A stretch of 64,000 nt of DNA from PRO6 sp035565775 (GTDB lineage: Bacteria; Pseudomonadota; Alphaproteobacteria; Rhizobiales; Xanthobacteraceae), in NCBI GenBank assembly GCA_035565775.1, contig DATMRW010000008.1, positions 169,530 to 233,529 on the forward strand, given 5' to 3'. The notes beneath the pieces were generated by a model. That model was not told the DNA's origin, searched no databases, and saw only the letters and a program-made list of their open reading frames with translations. Each line of letters opens with the position of its first letter. The first letter of the stretch is position 1. Shown piece by piece: positions 24,319 through 33,092 of this stretch. The position numbers and the translations under genes were made by a program.

Positions 24319-25158
24319 TCAGGTGTCGAAATCGAACACTTCGCCGTCATAACCCGCAGCCGCCGGAATGCGCAGTTGCCGACGATCGCCGTTCTGCACG
24401 AATTCCGGCATCACCGTCACCACCGGCGTCTCGCGGGCACCGCTGAGGGCCGCGCCAACCGATCCGTAGCGGTTGAGCTTGATCAGGTTGCGCATGGTCG
24501 GAAACACGATCTTGAAGCGCCCGGCATCGCTGCCCTCGATCGCCGCGCTCGGCGACACCCAAAGCGAGTCCACCAGTTCCTTGCCATCGTGGCTGCCGAC
24601 CTGATCGCGCGGCACCGCGGCGACGAAAAAATGCGTATCGAACCGCTTCGGCAATTTCACCGGCGTAATCCAGTGCGCGAACGGCACCAGAAGGTCCAGC
24701 GCAAGCACCAGCCCCTCGCTGGCCAAAAGATCGGCGAACGGCTCGCTGCCCTCCGCCACCGCAATGCGATGCCGTTCCTCGATCGCGCGCGTGCGGTCGG
24801 CGGACACGATCGCATCGCTACCGCGGACACGGGCGAGCAGATGGCCCGATTCCTCAAAAGTTTCGCGCACCGCCGCAATGCGCAGGCTGAGCGCATCGGC
24901 ATCAAGCCCTGCCGGCGCGTGGAAAAACTGGTTCTGCGAGGCGAGTTCATGGTCGGCCGCATCAACGCTGCCGCCGGGGAACACCAGCGCGCCCGACGAA
25001 AACTCGATCTGGCGATGGCGCTCGACCATGAACACTTCGAGGCCGCCTGCGCCGTCGCGCAGCAGCATCATCGTTGCGGCATAGCGCAGCGCCTTGCTGT
25101 TCGCCGCCGGCTGCCCTGGTTCGCTCACCATCATTCCCGCCGGTCCTTTCATCATCAT
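24319..25158 (-). CDS. Nudix hydrolase (CoA-pyrophosphatase-like)
   Basis: A 272-279 residue protein. The Nudix box is split: GALVFPGGSVDAAD, a ~20-residue insertion, then AAVRETFEESGHLLA with the REx2EExG core. This form, with DTHFFVAAV and a proline-rich strand pattern, matches the NUDT7/NUDT19-like group that cleaves CoA derivatives. The first ATG overlaps the DapA-like stop (ATGA); an internal ATG at 25134 behind AAAGGA is equally plausible, since the first eight residues are not conserved. CoA turnover would fit an operon of CoA-thioester enzymes. Confidence 0.8.
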   Translation of the reverse strand: MMMKGPAGMMVSEPGQPAANSKALRYAATMMLLRDGAGGLEVFMVERHRQIEFSSGALVFPGGSVDAADHELASQNQFFHAPAGLDADALSLRIAAVRETFEESGHLLARVRGSDAIVSADRTRAIEERHRIAVAEGSEPFADLLASEGLVLALDLLVPFAHWITPVKLPKRFDTHFFVAAVPRDQVGSHDGKELVDSLWVSPSAAIEGSDAGRFKIVFPTMRNLIKLNRYGSVGAALSGARETPVVTVMPEFVQNGDRRQLRIPAAAGYDGEVFDFDT

Positions 25159-26096
25159 CGTTCAACCGGCAATGCTGCGCGACGGTCCACGCGCGCGACC
25201 CGCGACAGCAAAAATTCGACTTCCTCGCGCGCCGCTGCGCTCATTGCCGAACCCGGCTTGCGCTGCGCGTCGGAAGCAATGATGCCGCGCCGGCGCAGCA
25301 CATATTTCCGCACGGCAAGGCCGACGCCCGGCTGCTGTTCGTAACGGATCAGCGGCAGGTGCGCGTCGAACAGATCATGCGCAGCATCGCGCTGGCCTTC
25401 CTTCGAGAGCCGCACCACATCCACCAGCAGCTCGGGGAACGCGTAGCCGGTCATAGCGCCATCCGCGCCGCGCTCCATCTCGAAATCGAGAAACAGGCCA
25501 CCGTTGCCCACCAGGATCGAAAGCGGCCGCAGCGTGCCCTCCTTCTGAAAGCCGCGCAGTGCGGAAATTTTTTCGAGGCCGGGCCAGTCCTCGTGCTTGA
25601 GCATGACGCAGGACGGATGCTCCATCACAATACTGCGGATCACGCCCGGCGTCATTATCACCGAGAGGGTGAGCGGATAGTCCTGCAGCACCCACGGAAC
25701 ATCGGTGCCGATCGCCTCCACCGCCTGGCGAAAATAGCCGAGGATCTGATCGCAGGTGCGCAGATGCGGCGGCGGCGCGATCATGACGCCGGCCGCACCC
25801 GCGTCCATCACGCTGCGCGCTAGCCCGCGCATGGCGGCGAACCCCGGTGCCGAGACGCCGACGATGACCTGAAGCCCCTTGGCGCTGCGGATGAAGCGCT
25901 TGGCCACCAGCTCGGCTTCCTCGCTGTCGAGCTTGGGCGCCTCGCCAAGGATGCCGAGCACCGTGACGCCGTCGCAACCGATGCGGCCGTAGTGCTCCAT
26001 CAGCGTGTCGATGGAGTTTTCGTCGATACGGCCATCGGCGTGAAACGGCGTCGGTGCGATGGCAAAAGTTCCATTGGCTGCGTGCGTAAGCTTCAT
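25155..26096 (-). CDS. DapA/N-acetylneuraminate lyase-family aldolase, not DHDPS
   Basis: A 313-residue TIM-barrel class I aldolase. The Schiff-base lysine is in VMLKHED (Lys167) and the proton-relay tyrosine in LQDYPL (Tyr140). The Thr-Thr of true dihydrodipicolinate synthase is absent: the matching loop reads LGILGE (residues 47-52), so a pyruvate-plus-semialdehyde reaction as in lysine synthesis is unlikely. Members with such changes are 2-oxoacid aldolases or decarboxylating dehydratases. It starts 21 bases after the MaoC gene. Confidence 0.82.
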   Translation of the reverse strand: MKLTHAANGTFAIAPTPFHADGRIDENSIDTLMEHYGRIGCDGVTVLGILGEAPKLDSEEAELVAKRFIRSAKGLQVIVGVSAPGFAAMRGLARSVMDAGAAGVMIAPPPHLRTCDQILGYFRQAVEAIGTDVPWVLQDYPLTLSVIMTPGVIRSIVMEHPSCVMLKHEDWPGLEKISALRGFQKEGTLRPLSILVGNGGLFLDFEMERGADGAMTGYAFPELLVDVVRLSKEGQRDAAHDLFDAHLPLIRYEQQPGVGLAVRKYVLRRRGIIASDAQRKPGSAMSAAAREEVEFLLSRVARVDRRAALPVER

Positions 26097-26117
26097 CGTT
26101 TCAGTCTCGCTTGCGGT

Positions 26118-26978
26118 TTATCCGAGCAGCGCCTTACCGTTCTTGATCACGGTGACGCCACGCTCCCTCACCCTTGCCTCGAAGGATATGACGTCGCCAT
26201 CCTTCCACAGATCGACGCTCACTGTCTCGCCGGGAAACACCGGCGCCGAGAACCTCACGGCATGCTGGCGGAACGCGGCGGGATCGAAATCCGCATAGGT
26301 CTGCAGCACCGCGCGGCAGGTGATGCCATAGGTGCACATGCCGTGCAGGATCGGCCGTGGAAAGCCGGCGCGCTTGGCGAATTCCGGGTCGCTGTGCAGC
26401 GGGTTGCGGTCGCCGCACAGCCGGTAGAGCAGCGCCTGGTCCGGCCGCGTCGAAATATCCACGGTCCGGTCCGGCGCGCGCGTCGGCACCGCGTGAGCCT
26501 GCGGCTGTTCGCGCTTCGGCCCGCCGAAGCCGCCGTCGCCACGAGCGAAGCGCGACGCCAGCAGCGTCGCGAGCTTGTCGCCGCCCGCATCGCGCAGAAT
26601 CGTCTCGCGCAGGATCACCGCGCCCTTGCCCTCGCCCTTGTCGAAAATCTCGACGACGCGGGAATCGGCGGTGATGTGCGCCGCCGGCGGCAACGGCTTG
26701 TGGAAGGTAATGTCGCGCTCGCCATCCACCACCATCAGCCAGTTGATGTCGATGTGCCCCGGCGTATCTCCCCAGGCAGCGACCGATGCAAAGGTCGGCA
26801 CCACCTTGAGGGGACGCGGCGTCAACGCCCCCTCGTTGACGAATTGCAGCTCCCGCTCATCCATCGGGTCAGCACCCATGCCGATACCGAGCGCGTAGAG
26901 CATCACCTCACGGTCGGTCCAGGAAAATTTTTGGCCGAGATTCTGAAGCTTGATCGCCTCTTCGTAGTTGATTGGCAT
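26118..26978 (-). CDS. MaoC-family (R)-specific enoyl-CoA hydratase, double hot-dog
   Basis: A 286-residue protein with an N-terminal degenerate hot-dog (FASVAAWGDTPGHIDINWLM) and a C-terminal MaoC domain bearing the hydratase-2 motif LCGDRNPLHSDPEFAKRAGF (Asp190, Asn192, His195) and PILHGMCTYG. It hydrates 2-enoyl-CoA to (R)-3-hydroxyacyl-CoA, like the eukaryotic MFE-2 domain. The ATG at 26978 is chosen as the protein starts MPINYEEAIKLQNLGQ as in relatives; the frame extends 21 codons upstream with no homology. It is the third gene of the operon. Confidence 0.88.
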   Translation of the reverse strand: MPINYEEAIKLQNLGQKFSWTDREVMLYALGIGMGADPMDERELQFVNEGALTPRPLKVVPTFASVAAWGDTPGHIDINWLMVVDGERDITFHKPLPPAAHITADSRVVEIFDKGEGKGAVILRETILRDAGGDKLATLLASRFARGDGGFGGPKREQPQAHAVPTRAPDRTVDISTRPDQALLYRLCGDRNPLHSDPEFAKRAGFPRPILHGMCTYGITCRAVLQTYADFDPAAFRQHAVRFSAPVFPGETVSVDLWKDGDVISFEARVRERGVTVIKNGKALLG

Positions 26979-27003
26979 CTGCCCCCCCGACGTCAATGTT
27001 CCG

Positions 27004-27396
27004 CTAACCTTGCGACGTGAAGAACGGCAGCGACGCGCCATCCGTGGGCTTGAAGACGACGCGCACCTTTTGCCCGATCTTCAGCGCAGCCAAATCGCAG
27101 TCGACGAAATTCGTCAGCAGCGACGGGCCTTCCTTGAGCGTCACATAGCCGATGCCATAGGGCCCGTTCGGCGACTTGCGCATGATGCTAAAGGAGTAGA
27201 TCTCGCCCTCGCCCGAGCTTTGCTCCCACTCGGTCTTGTCAGAGAAGCAGTACGGGCAGATCGCGCGCGGAAAGTAATGTGCCTCGCCGCAAGCCGTGCA
27301 GCGCTTGATCAGAAACCTGCCTTCGCGCGCAGCATCCCAGAATGGCTGCGTTTCGGGATTGCCCTGCGGCGCGGGATATTTTGCCTTGTCCGTCAT
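27004..27396 (-). CDS. DUF35 Zn-ribbon/OB-fold protein (thiolase partner)
   Basis: A 130-residue protein with a rubredoxin-like zinc ribbon (KRCTACGEAHYFPRAICPYC, four cysteines) and an OB-fold (IYSFSIMRKS, GIGYVTLKEG, VRVVFKPTDG). DUF35 proteins form complexes with SCP2-type thiolases and act as CoA-binding or scaffold subunits. Its ATG overlaps the thiolase stop by one base (TGATG), supporting a stable thiolase-DUF35 complex. Confidence 0.9.
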   Translation of the reverse strand: MTDKAKYPAPQGNPETQPFWDAAREGRFLIKRCTACGEAHYFPRAICPYCFSDKTEWEQSSGEGEIYSFSIMRKSPNGPYGIGYVTLKEGPSLLTNFVDCDLAALKIGQKVRVVFKPTDGASLPFFTSQG

Positions 27397-28544
27397 CACA
27401 CACGCTCCAGAATGGCAGTCGACGCGGCGTGGCGAATGCCGAGCATGCCGCCAGTGCCGTGCACCAGCGCCAGATCGCAATTCGGCACCTGAACCTTGGG
27501 ATGCGCCTCGCCGCGCAACTGCCGCACCGCCTCGATGATTTTCGTGATGCCACCGCGATTGACCGGGTGGTTGTTGCACAGGCCGCCGCCATCCGTATTC
27601 CACGGCAGTTTGCCGACGCCGGAAATCAGATTGCCGTCGGCGACGAACTTGCCGCCCTCGCCCTTTTTGCAGAAGCCGAGATCCTCGAGCTGCATCAGGA
27701 CAGTGATCGTGAAGCTGTCGTAGATCGAGGCGTATTTGATGTCCTGCGGGGTGACGCCGGCTTCAGTGAAAGCCGGTGGGCCGCTCCACACGGCCGCCGA
27801 ATAGGTGAGATCGAGATCTTTGCCGCCGCGCGGCCCCTTCATCGACTCGCCGCCGCCGATCATCCGCACCAATGGGCGCTTCAGGCTTTTGGCGATCTCC
27901 GGCGTTGTTACGATCACCGCGCCGCCGCCGTCGGTGACGACGCAGCAATCAAGACGATGCAGCGGATCGGCGATCATCGGCGAATTGACGACATCTTCCA
28001 CCGTCACCACGTCGCGCAGCATCGCGTGCGGATTGTACTGCGCGTGGTGCGAGGCTGCGACCTTGACCCACGCCAGCTGCTCGCTGGTGGTGCCGTATTC
28101 GTGCATGTGGCGCAGCGCGCACATCGCATAGACGTTGTGCGTGGTGGCGCCGTAGGCCGCCTCGAAATCCGCCTCGGCGCCGACGGCGCGCGGCGGCAAG
28201 GTGCCGGTGCGCGGCTTGCCCGCCAGCGTGATCAGCGCCACCGAGCAGCGGCCCGCTGCAATCGCCTCGGCCGCGTGGCCAAGATGGATGATGTAGGAAC
28301 AGCCGCCGGTGTCGGTCGCATCGAGATGGCGGAGCTTGAGGCCCATGTAATCGGCCATTCCCATCACGCCGCCGGGGGCGTCGCCGGCGCAGAAATAGCC
28401 GTCGACGTCGTCCTTGGAGAGACCGGCGTCGGCCAGCGCGCCTAGCGCGCTCTCGGCATGGATCTGGGCTACGGATTTGTCAGGTGCGTGCCGGGTTGGA
28501 TGCTCATAGATGCCGGCGATGTAGGCTTTGCCTTTAATTCCCAA
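27396..28544 (-). CDS. SCP2/lipid-transfer-type thiolase (acetyl-CoA acetyltransferase family)
   Basis: A 382-residue thiolase-fold enzyme. The nucleophile cysteine is in DTGGCSYIIHLGHAAEAI (Cys82), and the C-terminal half carries NTDGGGLCNNHPVNRGG and LVHGTGGMLG in place of the second catalytic cysteine motif, as in SCPx-like or retro-Claisen thiolases. The start is TTG with GGAG seven bases upstream; no ATG fits the conserved N-terminus (KAYIAGIYEHPTRHAPDKS). It is the first gene of a six-gene operon running to 23207. Acyl substrate unknown. Confidence 0.85.
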   Translation of the reverse strand: MGIKGKAYIAGIYEHPTRHAPDKSVAQIHAESALGALADAGLSKDDVDGYFCAGDAPGGVMGMADYMGLKLRHLDATDTGGCSYIIHLGHAAEAIAAGRCSVALITLAGKPRTGTLPPRAVGAEADFEAAYGATTHNVYAMCALRHMHEYGTTSEQLAWVKVAASHHAQYNPHAMLRDVVTVEDVVNSPMIADPLHRLDCCVVTDGGGAVIVTTPEIAKSLKRPLVRMIGGGESMKGPRGGKDLDLTYSAAVWSGPPAFTEAGVTPQDIKYASIYDSFTITVLMQLEDLGFCKKGEGGKFVADGNLISGVGKLPWNTDGGGLCNNHPVNRGGITKIIEAVRQLRGEAHPKVQVPNCDLALVHGTGGMLGIRHAASTAILERV

Positions 28545-28771
28545 AACTGGACTCCGCTGACTTTTTTATGCGCATTTTCCGAAATCCGGATGGCGCGGCG
28601 TGATTGCGCAAATTCCCCGGACAGTTCTCCGGTTAATTTTGTGGCCTGTTATGAGCGAATTGGCAAGCGCGGGCGGGCAAACGCCAAGGGAAAATCAGGC
28701 CCCGAGATGCCCGCTCTGCCCGGGCCGCATAGCAAGCGCGAACCCGGGCACAGCGCGACAGCATCGCCGCG

Positions 28772-31700
28772 CTATTCGGCAGCGATCTGCGGGCGCAGCA
28801 ACGGCGGCGGATCGCGCAGCTCCGAGATCAGATGCGTGCGCCTTGTGCGCGCGTCTTCCACCGCCTTGTGCTTCACCGGGCCATAGCCGCGGATCATGTC
28901 CGGCAGGTTCAGCAACGCCAGCGCCGTCTCGCGCGTGCGCGGCGACAACAGCCGCAGCACCTCGGCGACGTCGGCCTCGTACGCTGCGATCAGCTCGCGC
29001 TCCATCTTGCGCTCGGCGGAATAGCCGAACACATCGAGCGGCGTGCCGCGCAGCCCGCGCAGCCCCGCAAGCACGTTGAACAGCCTGATCACCCACGGGC
29101 CGAACGTGCGCTTGCGCGGCCGCCCGCTTGCGTCCGTTCCCGGCAGCATCGGCGGCGCGAGATGGAAGCTCAGCTTGTAATTGCCCTCGAACTGCTCATT
29201 GAGCAGGCGCTGGAATCCGCCATCCGTGAACAGCCGCGCGACTTCGTATTCGTCCTTGTAGGCCAGGAGCTTGGCGTAGTTGATCGCGACCGCACGCGGC
29301 AGATCATCGCCAAAGCCGTGCCGCGCCGCGGCGCTCTGCACTTCGCCGACCAACTCGCGGTAACGCTGCGCGAGGCCGGCGTTCTGATAGGCGGTGAGCA
29401 GCTCGCTGCGATGGGCGACGATCTCGCCCAGCGACATCTCTTCGAGTGTCTTGGGCGCCGCTGCATCCTCCTTCACCATCGCCGCCAGCCTTGCCGGATC
29501 GACCACCGCAAGCCGGCCGAGCTGGAACGCCGTGGTGTTCATCTTTACCGCCACGCCGTTCAGCGCGATCGCCTGCTCGATCGCCTCATGTCCCACCGGC
29601 AACAGGCCCTTCTGATAGGCATAGCCCATCATCATCACATTGGTGGCGATGGCATCGCCGAGCAGCATTTCGGCGATATGGGTGAAATCGAGATAGGTCG
29701 AGTCCTTGTGCAGCGAGCGCTGCAGCACGTCGTTGACCTGCCCGCGCTTGAAGTCGAAGTCGCGGTTGCGCACGAAATCCGCGATCGGAATGAGGTGCAT
29801 GTTGATGACGCCATGGGTGCGCGTGGTGCCGCAGAGCGACAGCGTATCCTTGGCGATCGCGACCACCTCGTCGGCGGCGATCAGGAGGTCGGCCGAGCCG
29901 GTGACGATGCGTGAACAGGTCACGTCCTGCGGATCATGCGACAGGCGGACATGGCTCAGCACCGCTCCGCCCTTCTGCGCAAGGCCCGACATGTCCAAAA
30001 TCATGCTGGCCTTGCCCTCGATATGCGCGGCCATGCCGAGCAGTGCGCCGATCGTCAGCACGCCGGTGCCGCCGACGCCGGCCACCGCGATGTTGTAGGG
30101 CTGGTCGAGTTTCGCCGTCACCGCCGGCGCCGGCAGTTCGCCGAGATCACCGAGATCGGCCGGGGCGCGCTTGCGCAGGCTGCCGCCATCGACTGAGACA
30201 AAGGACGGGCAGAAGCCTTTGACGCAGGAATAATCCTTGTTGCAGCTCGACTGATTGATCGTGCGCTTGCGGCCAAGCGCGGTCTCGAGCGGCTCGACTG
30301 AAATGCAGTTCGACTGCACCGAGCAATCGCCGCAGCCTTCGCACACCGCCGGGTTGATCATGATGCGACGCGACGGATCTTCCAAAATCCCCTTCTTCCG
30401 GCGTCGGCGCTTTTCGGCTGCGCAGGTCTGCACGAACACGATCGCCGAACAGCCCTTCACCTCGCGCAGCTTGCGCATCACCGCATCGAGCTCGTCGCGG
30501 TGCGCCAGAAGCGTGCCGGGCGCGATCGACGACGGCGGATAGGCATCCGGATTTTCGGAGACGAGATAGATCGGGCCGACGCCTTCGCTCGCGAGCTGGA
30601 ACGTGATCTGCTCCGGCGACAGGTCGCCGTCATGCTTCTGGCCGCCGGTCATCGCGACCGCGTCGTTGTAGAGAACCTTGTACGTGACGTTGACCTTGGA
30701 GGCGACGGCCTGGCGGATGGCGAGGCTGCCCGAATGGAAATAGGTGCCGTCGCCGAGGTTGACGAATACGTGCTTCTCGTCGGTGAAGGGGGCGATCGCC
30801 GTCCATGGCGCGCCCTCGCCGCCCATCTGCGTGAATGTCTCGGTGTTGCGGTCCATCCACTGCGCCATGAAGTGACAGCCGATGCCGGCCATCGCGCGGC
30901 TGCCGCCCGGCACCTTCGTCGAGGTGTTGTGCGGGCAGCCCGAGCAGAAATACGGCGTGCGCACCACCGGCGAGACCGCCTGCACCTGCGAGGCCTCGCG
31001 GCCGTTGAACCAGTCGGCCTTGGCGCGCAGCATTGCCGCGATCTGCGGATCCATGTCGAGCTGGAGCAGCCGCTCGACCACCGAGGTCGCGATGTTGGAA
31101 ACGCTCAGCTCCTTCCAGAGCGAGAAGAAGTGCTTGTCTTGCTGGTCCATCTTGCCGACGATGCGCGGCCGCACATCATCGCGCCAGTTGAACAGCTGCT
31201 GCTTGATCTGGTTTTCGACGATCTCGCGCCGCTCTTCGACGACAAGGATCTCCTCGAGGCCGACGGCGAACTCGCGAATGCCTTCCGGCTCGAGCGGCCA
31301 GGGCATGCCGACCTTGTAGAGCCGCAGCCCGATCCTCGCCGCCACTTCGGGAGTAACGCCGAGCTCGCGCAGCGCCTGCCGCACATCCTCATAGCTCTTG
31401 CCCGACGCGACAATGCCGAAGCGCGCGTGCGGCGAGTCCATCGTAATGCGATTGACCCTGTTGGCGCGGGCGAAAGCGATGGCGGCAAAGGCCTTGTAAT
31501 CCTGCAGCCGCTGGTCCTGAGCGTATCGATCGTCCGGCCAGCGGAGATTGAGGCCACCGGGCGGCATCTCGAAATCGGTCGGGATGATGAACGGCTTCAT
31601 CTCGTCGGCGATGTCGATTTCCGCCGTCGTCTCCACCGTCTCGGTGATGACCTTCATGCCGACCCAGCAGCCGGAATAGCGCGACATCGCGATGCCGAGC

Positions 31701-32257
31701 AGCCCCATCTCGATGATCTCGTGGATGCTCGACGGATAGAGGAACGGCATCAAGGCCGAGATGAAAGCATGGTCCGACTGATGCGGCACGGTCGACGACT
31801 TGGCGCCGTGATCATCGCCCGCAAGGCACAGCACGCCGCCGTTCCTCGCCGAGCCTGCGGCATTGCCGTGGCGGAACACGTCGCCGCAGCGATCCACGCC
31901 CGGCCCCTTGCCGTACCAGATGCCGACCACACCATCATGCCGCGCGCCGGGCGAAAGATTCAGCTGCTGCGATCCCCAGATCGCGGTTGCCGCAAGCTCC
32001 TCGTTCACGCCCGGCTGAAACTTGATGTTGTACTCGTTGAGATGGGAGCGTGCGGCGATCAACTGCTGATCGTAGCCGCCAAGCGGCGATCCACGATAGC
32101 CGGTAATGAATCCCGCCGTATTGAGCCCCGCTGCGCGGTCGCGGCGGATCTGGGCCATCGGCAATCGAACCAGGGATTGAATCCCGGTCAGAAAGATGTG
32201 ACCGGACTGCTGGGTGTACTTCTGATCGAGGCTGATCTTGCCCTGGTTCATACCCAT
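28772..32257 (-). CDS. Indolepyruvate:ferredoxin oxidoreductase-type fused enzyme
   Basis: A 1161-residue fusion that oxidatively decarboxylates 2-oxoacids (arylpyruvates or branched-chain) to acyl-CoA. The N-terminal PFOR-type domain has GFITGYRGSPLGGYDQQL. CSGCPHNTS (438-446) and LGDGTYFHSG to YNDAVAMTGGQ (501-540) form the ThDP site. A ferredoxin-like segment binds iron-sulfur (CEGCGDCSVQSNC at 639-651, CNKDYSCVKGFC at 672-683). A gamma domain starts at AGVGGTGVLTIG (~726), and a DUF6537-like C-terminus ends the protein. The ATG has AAGGGA at about nine bases. It lies 227 bases upstream of the thiolase operon in the same direction and could feed it acyl-CoA. Confidence 0.92.
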   Translation of the reverse strand: MGMNQGKISLDQKYTQQSGHIFLTGIQSLVRLPMAQIRRDRAAGLNTAGFITGYRGSPLGGYDQQLIAARSHLNEYNIKFQPGVNEELAATAIWGSQQLNLSPGARHDGVVGIWYGKGPGVDRCGDVFRHGNAAGSARNGGVLCLAGDDHGAKSSTVPHQSDHAFISALMPFLYPSSIHEIIEMGLLGIAMSRYSGCWVGMKVITETVETTAEIDIADEMKPFIIPTDFEMPPGGLNLRWPDDRYAQDQRLQDYKAFAAIAFARANRVNRITMDSPHARFGIVASGKSYEDVRQALRELGVTPEVAARIGLRLYKVGMPWPLEPEGIREFAVGLEEILVVEERREIVENQIKQQLFNWRDDVRPRIVGKMDQQDKHFFSLWKELSVSNIATSVVERLLQLDMDPQIAAMLRAKADWFNGREASQVQAVSPVVRTPYFCSGCPHNTSTKVPGGSRAMAGIGCHFMAQWMDRNTETFTQMGGEGAPWTAIAPFTDEKHVFVNLGDGTYFHSGSLAIRQAVASKVNVTYKVLYNDAVAMTGGQKHDGDLSPEQITFQLASEGVGPIYLVSENPDAYPPSSIAPGTLLAHRDELDAVMRKLREVKGCSAIVFVQTCAAEKRRRRKKGILEDPSRRIMINPAVCEGCGDCSVQSNCISVEPLETALGRKRTINQSSCNKDYSCVKGFCPSFVSVDGGSLRKRAPADLGDLGELPAPAVTAKLDQPYNIAVAGVGGTGVLTIGALLGMAAHIEGKASMILDMSGLAQKGGAVLSHVRLSHDPQDVTCSRIVTGSADLLIAADEVVAIAKDTLSLCGTTRTHGVINMHLIPIADFVRNRDFDFKRGQVNDVLQRSLHKDSTYLDFTHIAEMLLGDAIATNVMMMGYAYQKGLLPVGHEAIEQAIALNGVAVKMNTTAFQLGRLAVVDPARLAAMVKEDAAAPKTLEEMSLGEIVAHRSELLTAYQNAGLAQRYRELVGEVQSAAARHGFGDDLPRAVAINYAKLLAYKDEYEVARLFTDGGFQRLLNEQFEGNYKLSFHLAPPMLPGTDASGRPRKRTFGPWVIRLFNVLAGLRGLRGTPLDVFGYSAERKMERELIAAYEADVAEVLRLLSPRTRETALALLNLPDMIRGYGPVKHKAVEDARTRRTHLISELRDPPPLLRPQIAAE

Positions 32258-32622
32258 CGCGCTTTTCCCTTGGTCTGTCTGACTCTTGTTGCTTGGTCTG
32301 TTGTCTTATCGACTTTTCGAGCGACTTCTTGCCGATTGCCCTCCGCGCCAAGACTGCGCCGCGGCCGGATTCAATCTGGAATTCATGTTATGTCGCTTTT
32401 CGCGCTGAGACAGCAATAAATTTCACAGATCCTGCGGGAAAGCCGCACCAGCAACGAGATATCAGGGCATGGCCGCGAAAGCGCAGCTGAATGCCGTTGC
32501 GGCGCACCAAAAGGAAATAGAATTGCGGGCTGCGACACAGCGCCTCGCGCCGCGGCTGCCCTCCGCGCGGGAACGGTGCCCGCCTTGATGCATTAGCCTT
32601 GCATCGAACGGAGGACAGATCC
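32258..32622. other. Divergent intergenic region, no gene recognised
   Basis: About 365 bases between two genes facing away from each other. It must hold promoters for both, but I could not assign -35/-10 boxes with confidence and see no long palindrome. Confidence 0.35.
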
Positions 32623-33027
32623 ATGGCTTATGAGCGCAATCCAAACGATCCGTCGCGTCCGCTATCGGATGACAGTCGGGCGACCCGCGCCGAGCGGGAG
32701 CGAAGCGCGGAAGAACTCGACAACCGGTTGCAGGTGGATCCCGAACTGGCCGAGGGGCCTGCCAATTTTGCGCGCGTCGCGCTTTTCGCGATCGCCATCG
32801 CCGCCGTGCTCGGCGTCGTTTTCTACGGCATGAACGCGAGCACGACGCGATCGCCGACAAATTCGGCACAGACGACGACAACACAGAACGCGCCGCCGAT
32901 CCGCGATGTCACGCCACCGGCGAAATCGAACGGGCAGCCTGGTACGACAACCGGCTCATCGGCAACGCCCGATGTACCTGCGCCGCCTAACGCCGGCAGC
33001 CAGCCGGCAGACAGCACGAAGCAATGA
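32623..33027 (+). CDS. Small single-pass membrane protein
   Basis: A 134-residue protein of unknown function. The first ~45 residues are charged (SRATRAERERSAEELDNRL). One membrane segment follows at ~47-68 (ARVALFAIAIAAVLGVVFYG), then a proline/threonine/serine-rich tail of ~65 residues that would lie in the periplasm. The ATG follows GGAGGACAG. It is the only gene of its unit and ends in a good terminator. Similar short proteins are common and uncharacterised in Bradyrhizobium relatives. Confidence 0.7.
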   Translation: MAYERNPNDPSRPLSDDSRATRAERERSAEELDNRLQVDPELAEGPANFARVALFAIAIAAVLGVVFYGMNASTTRSPTNSAQTTTTQNAPPIRDVTPPAKSNGQPGTTTGSSATPDVPAPPNAGSQPADSTKQ

Positions 33028-33052
33028 TTTGAGATGCGTGACGGAAACGAAT

Positions 33053-33082
33053 GTGGCGGACCCTGCGGCCCGCCACTTTTTT
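33053..33082 (+). terminator. Rho-independent terminator
   Basis: GTGGCGG (33053-33059) pairs with CCGCCAC (33070-33076), followed by TTTTTT. It ends the plus-strand membrane-protein gene just before the convergent minus-strand gene at 33093. Confidence 0.88.
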
Positions 33083-33092
33083 CAACTGGCAG

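Noticed and set aside
30500..32419. Plus-strand frame of 639 codons opposite the oxoacid oxidoreductase
   Set aside because: Arginine/histidine-rich antisense shadow without motifs; the minus-strand protein has all expected domains.
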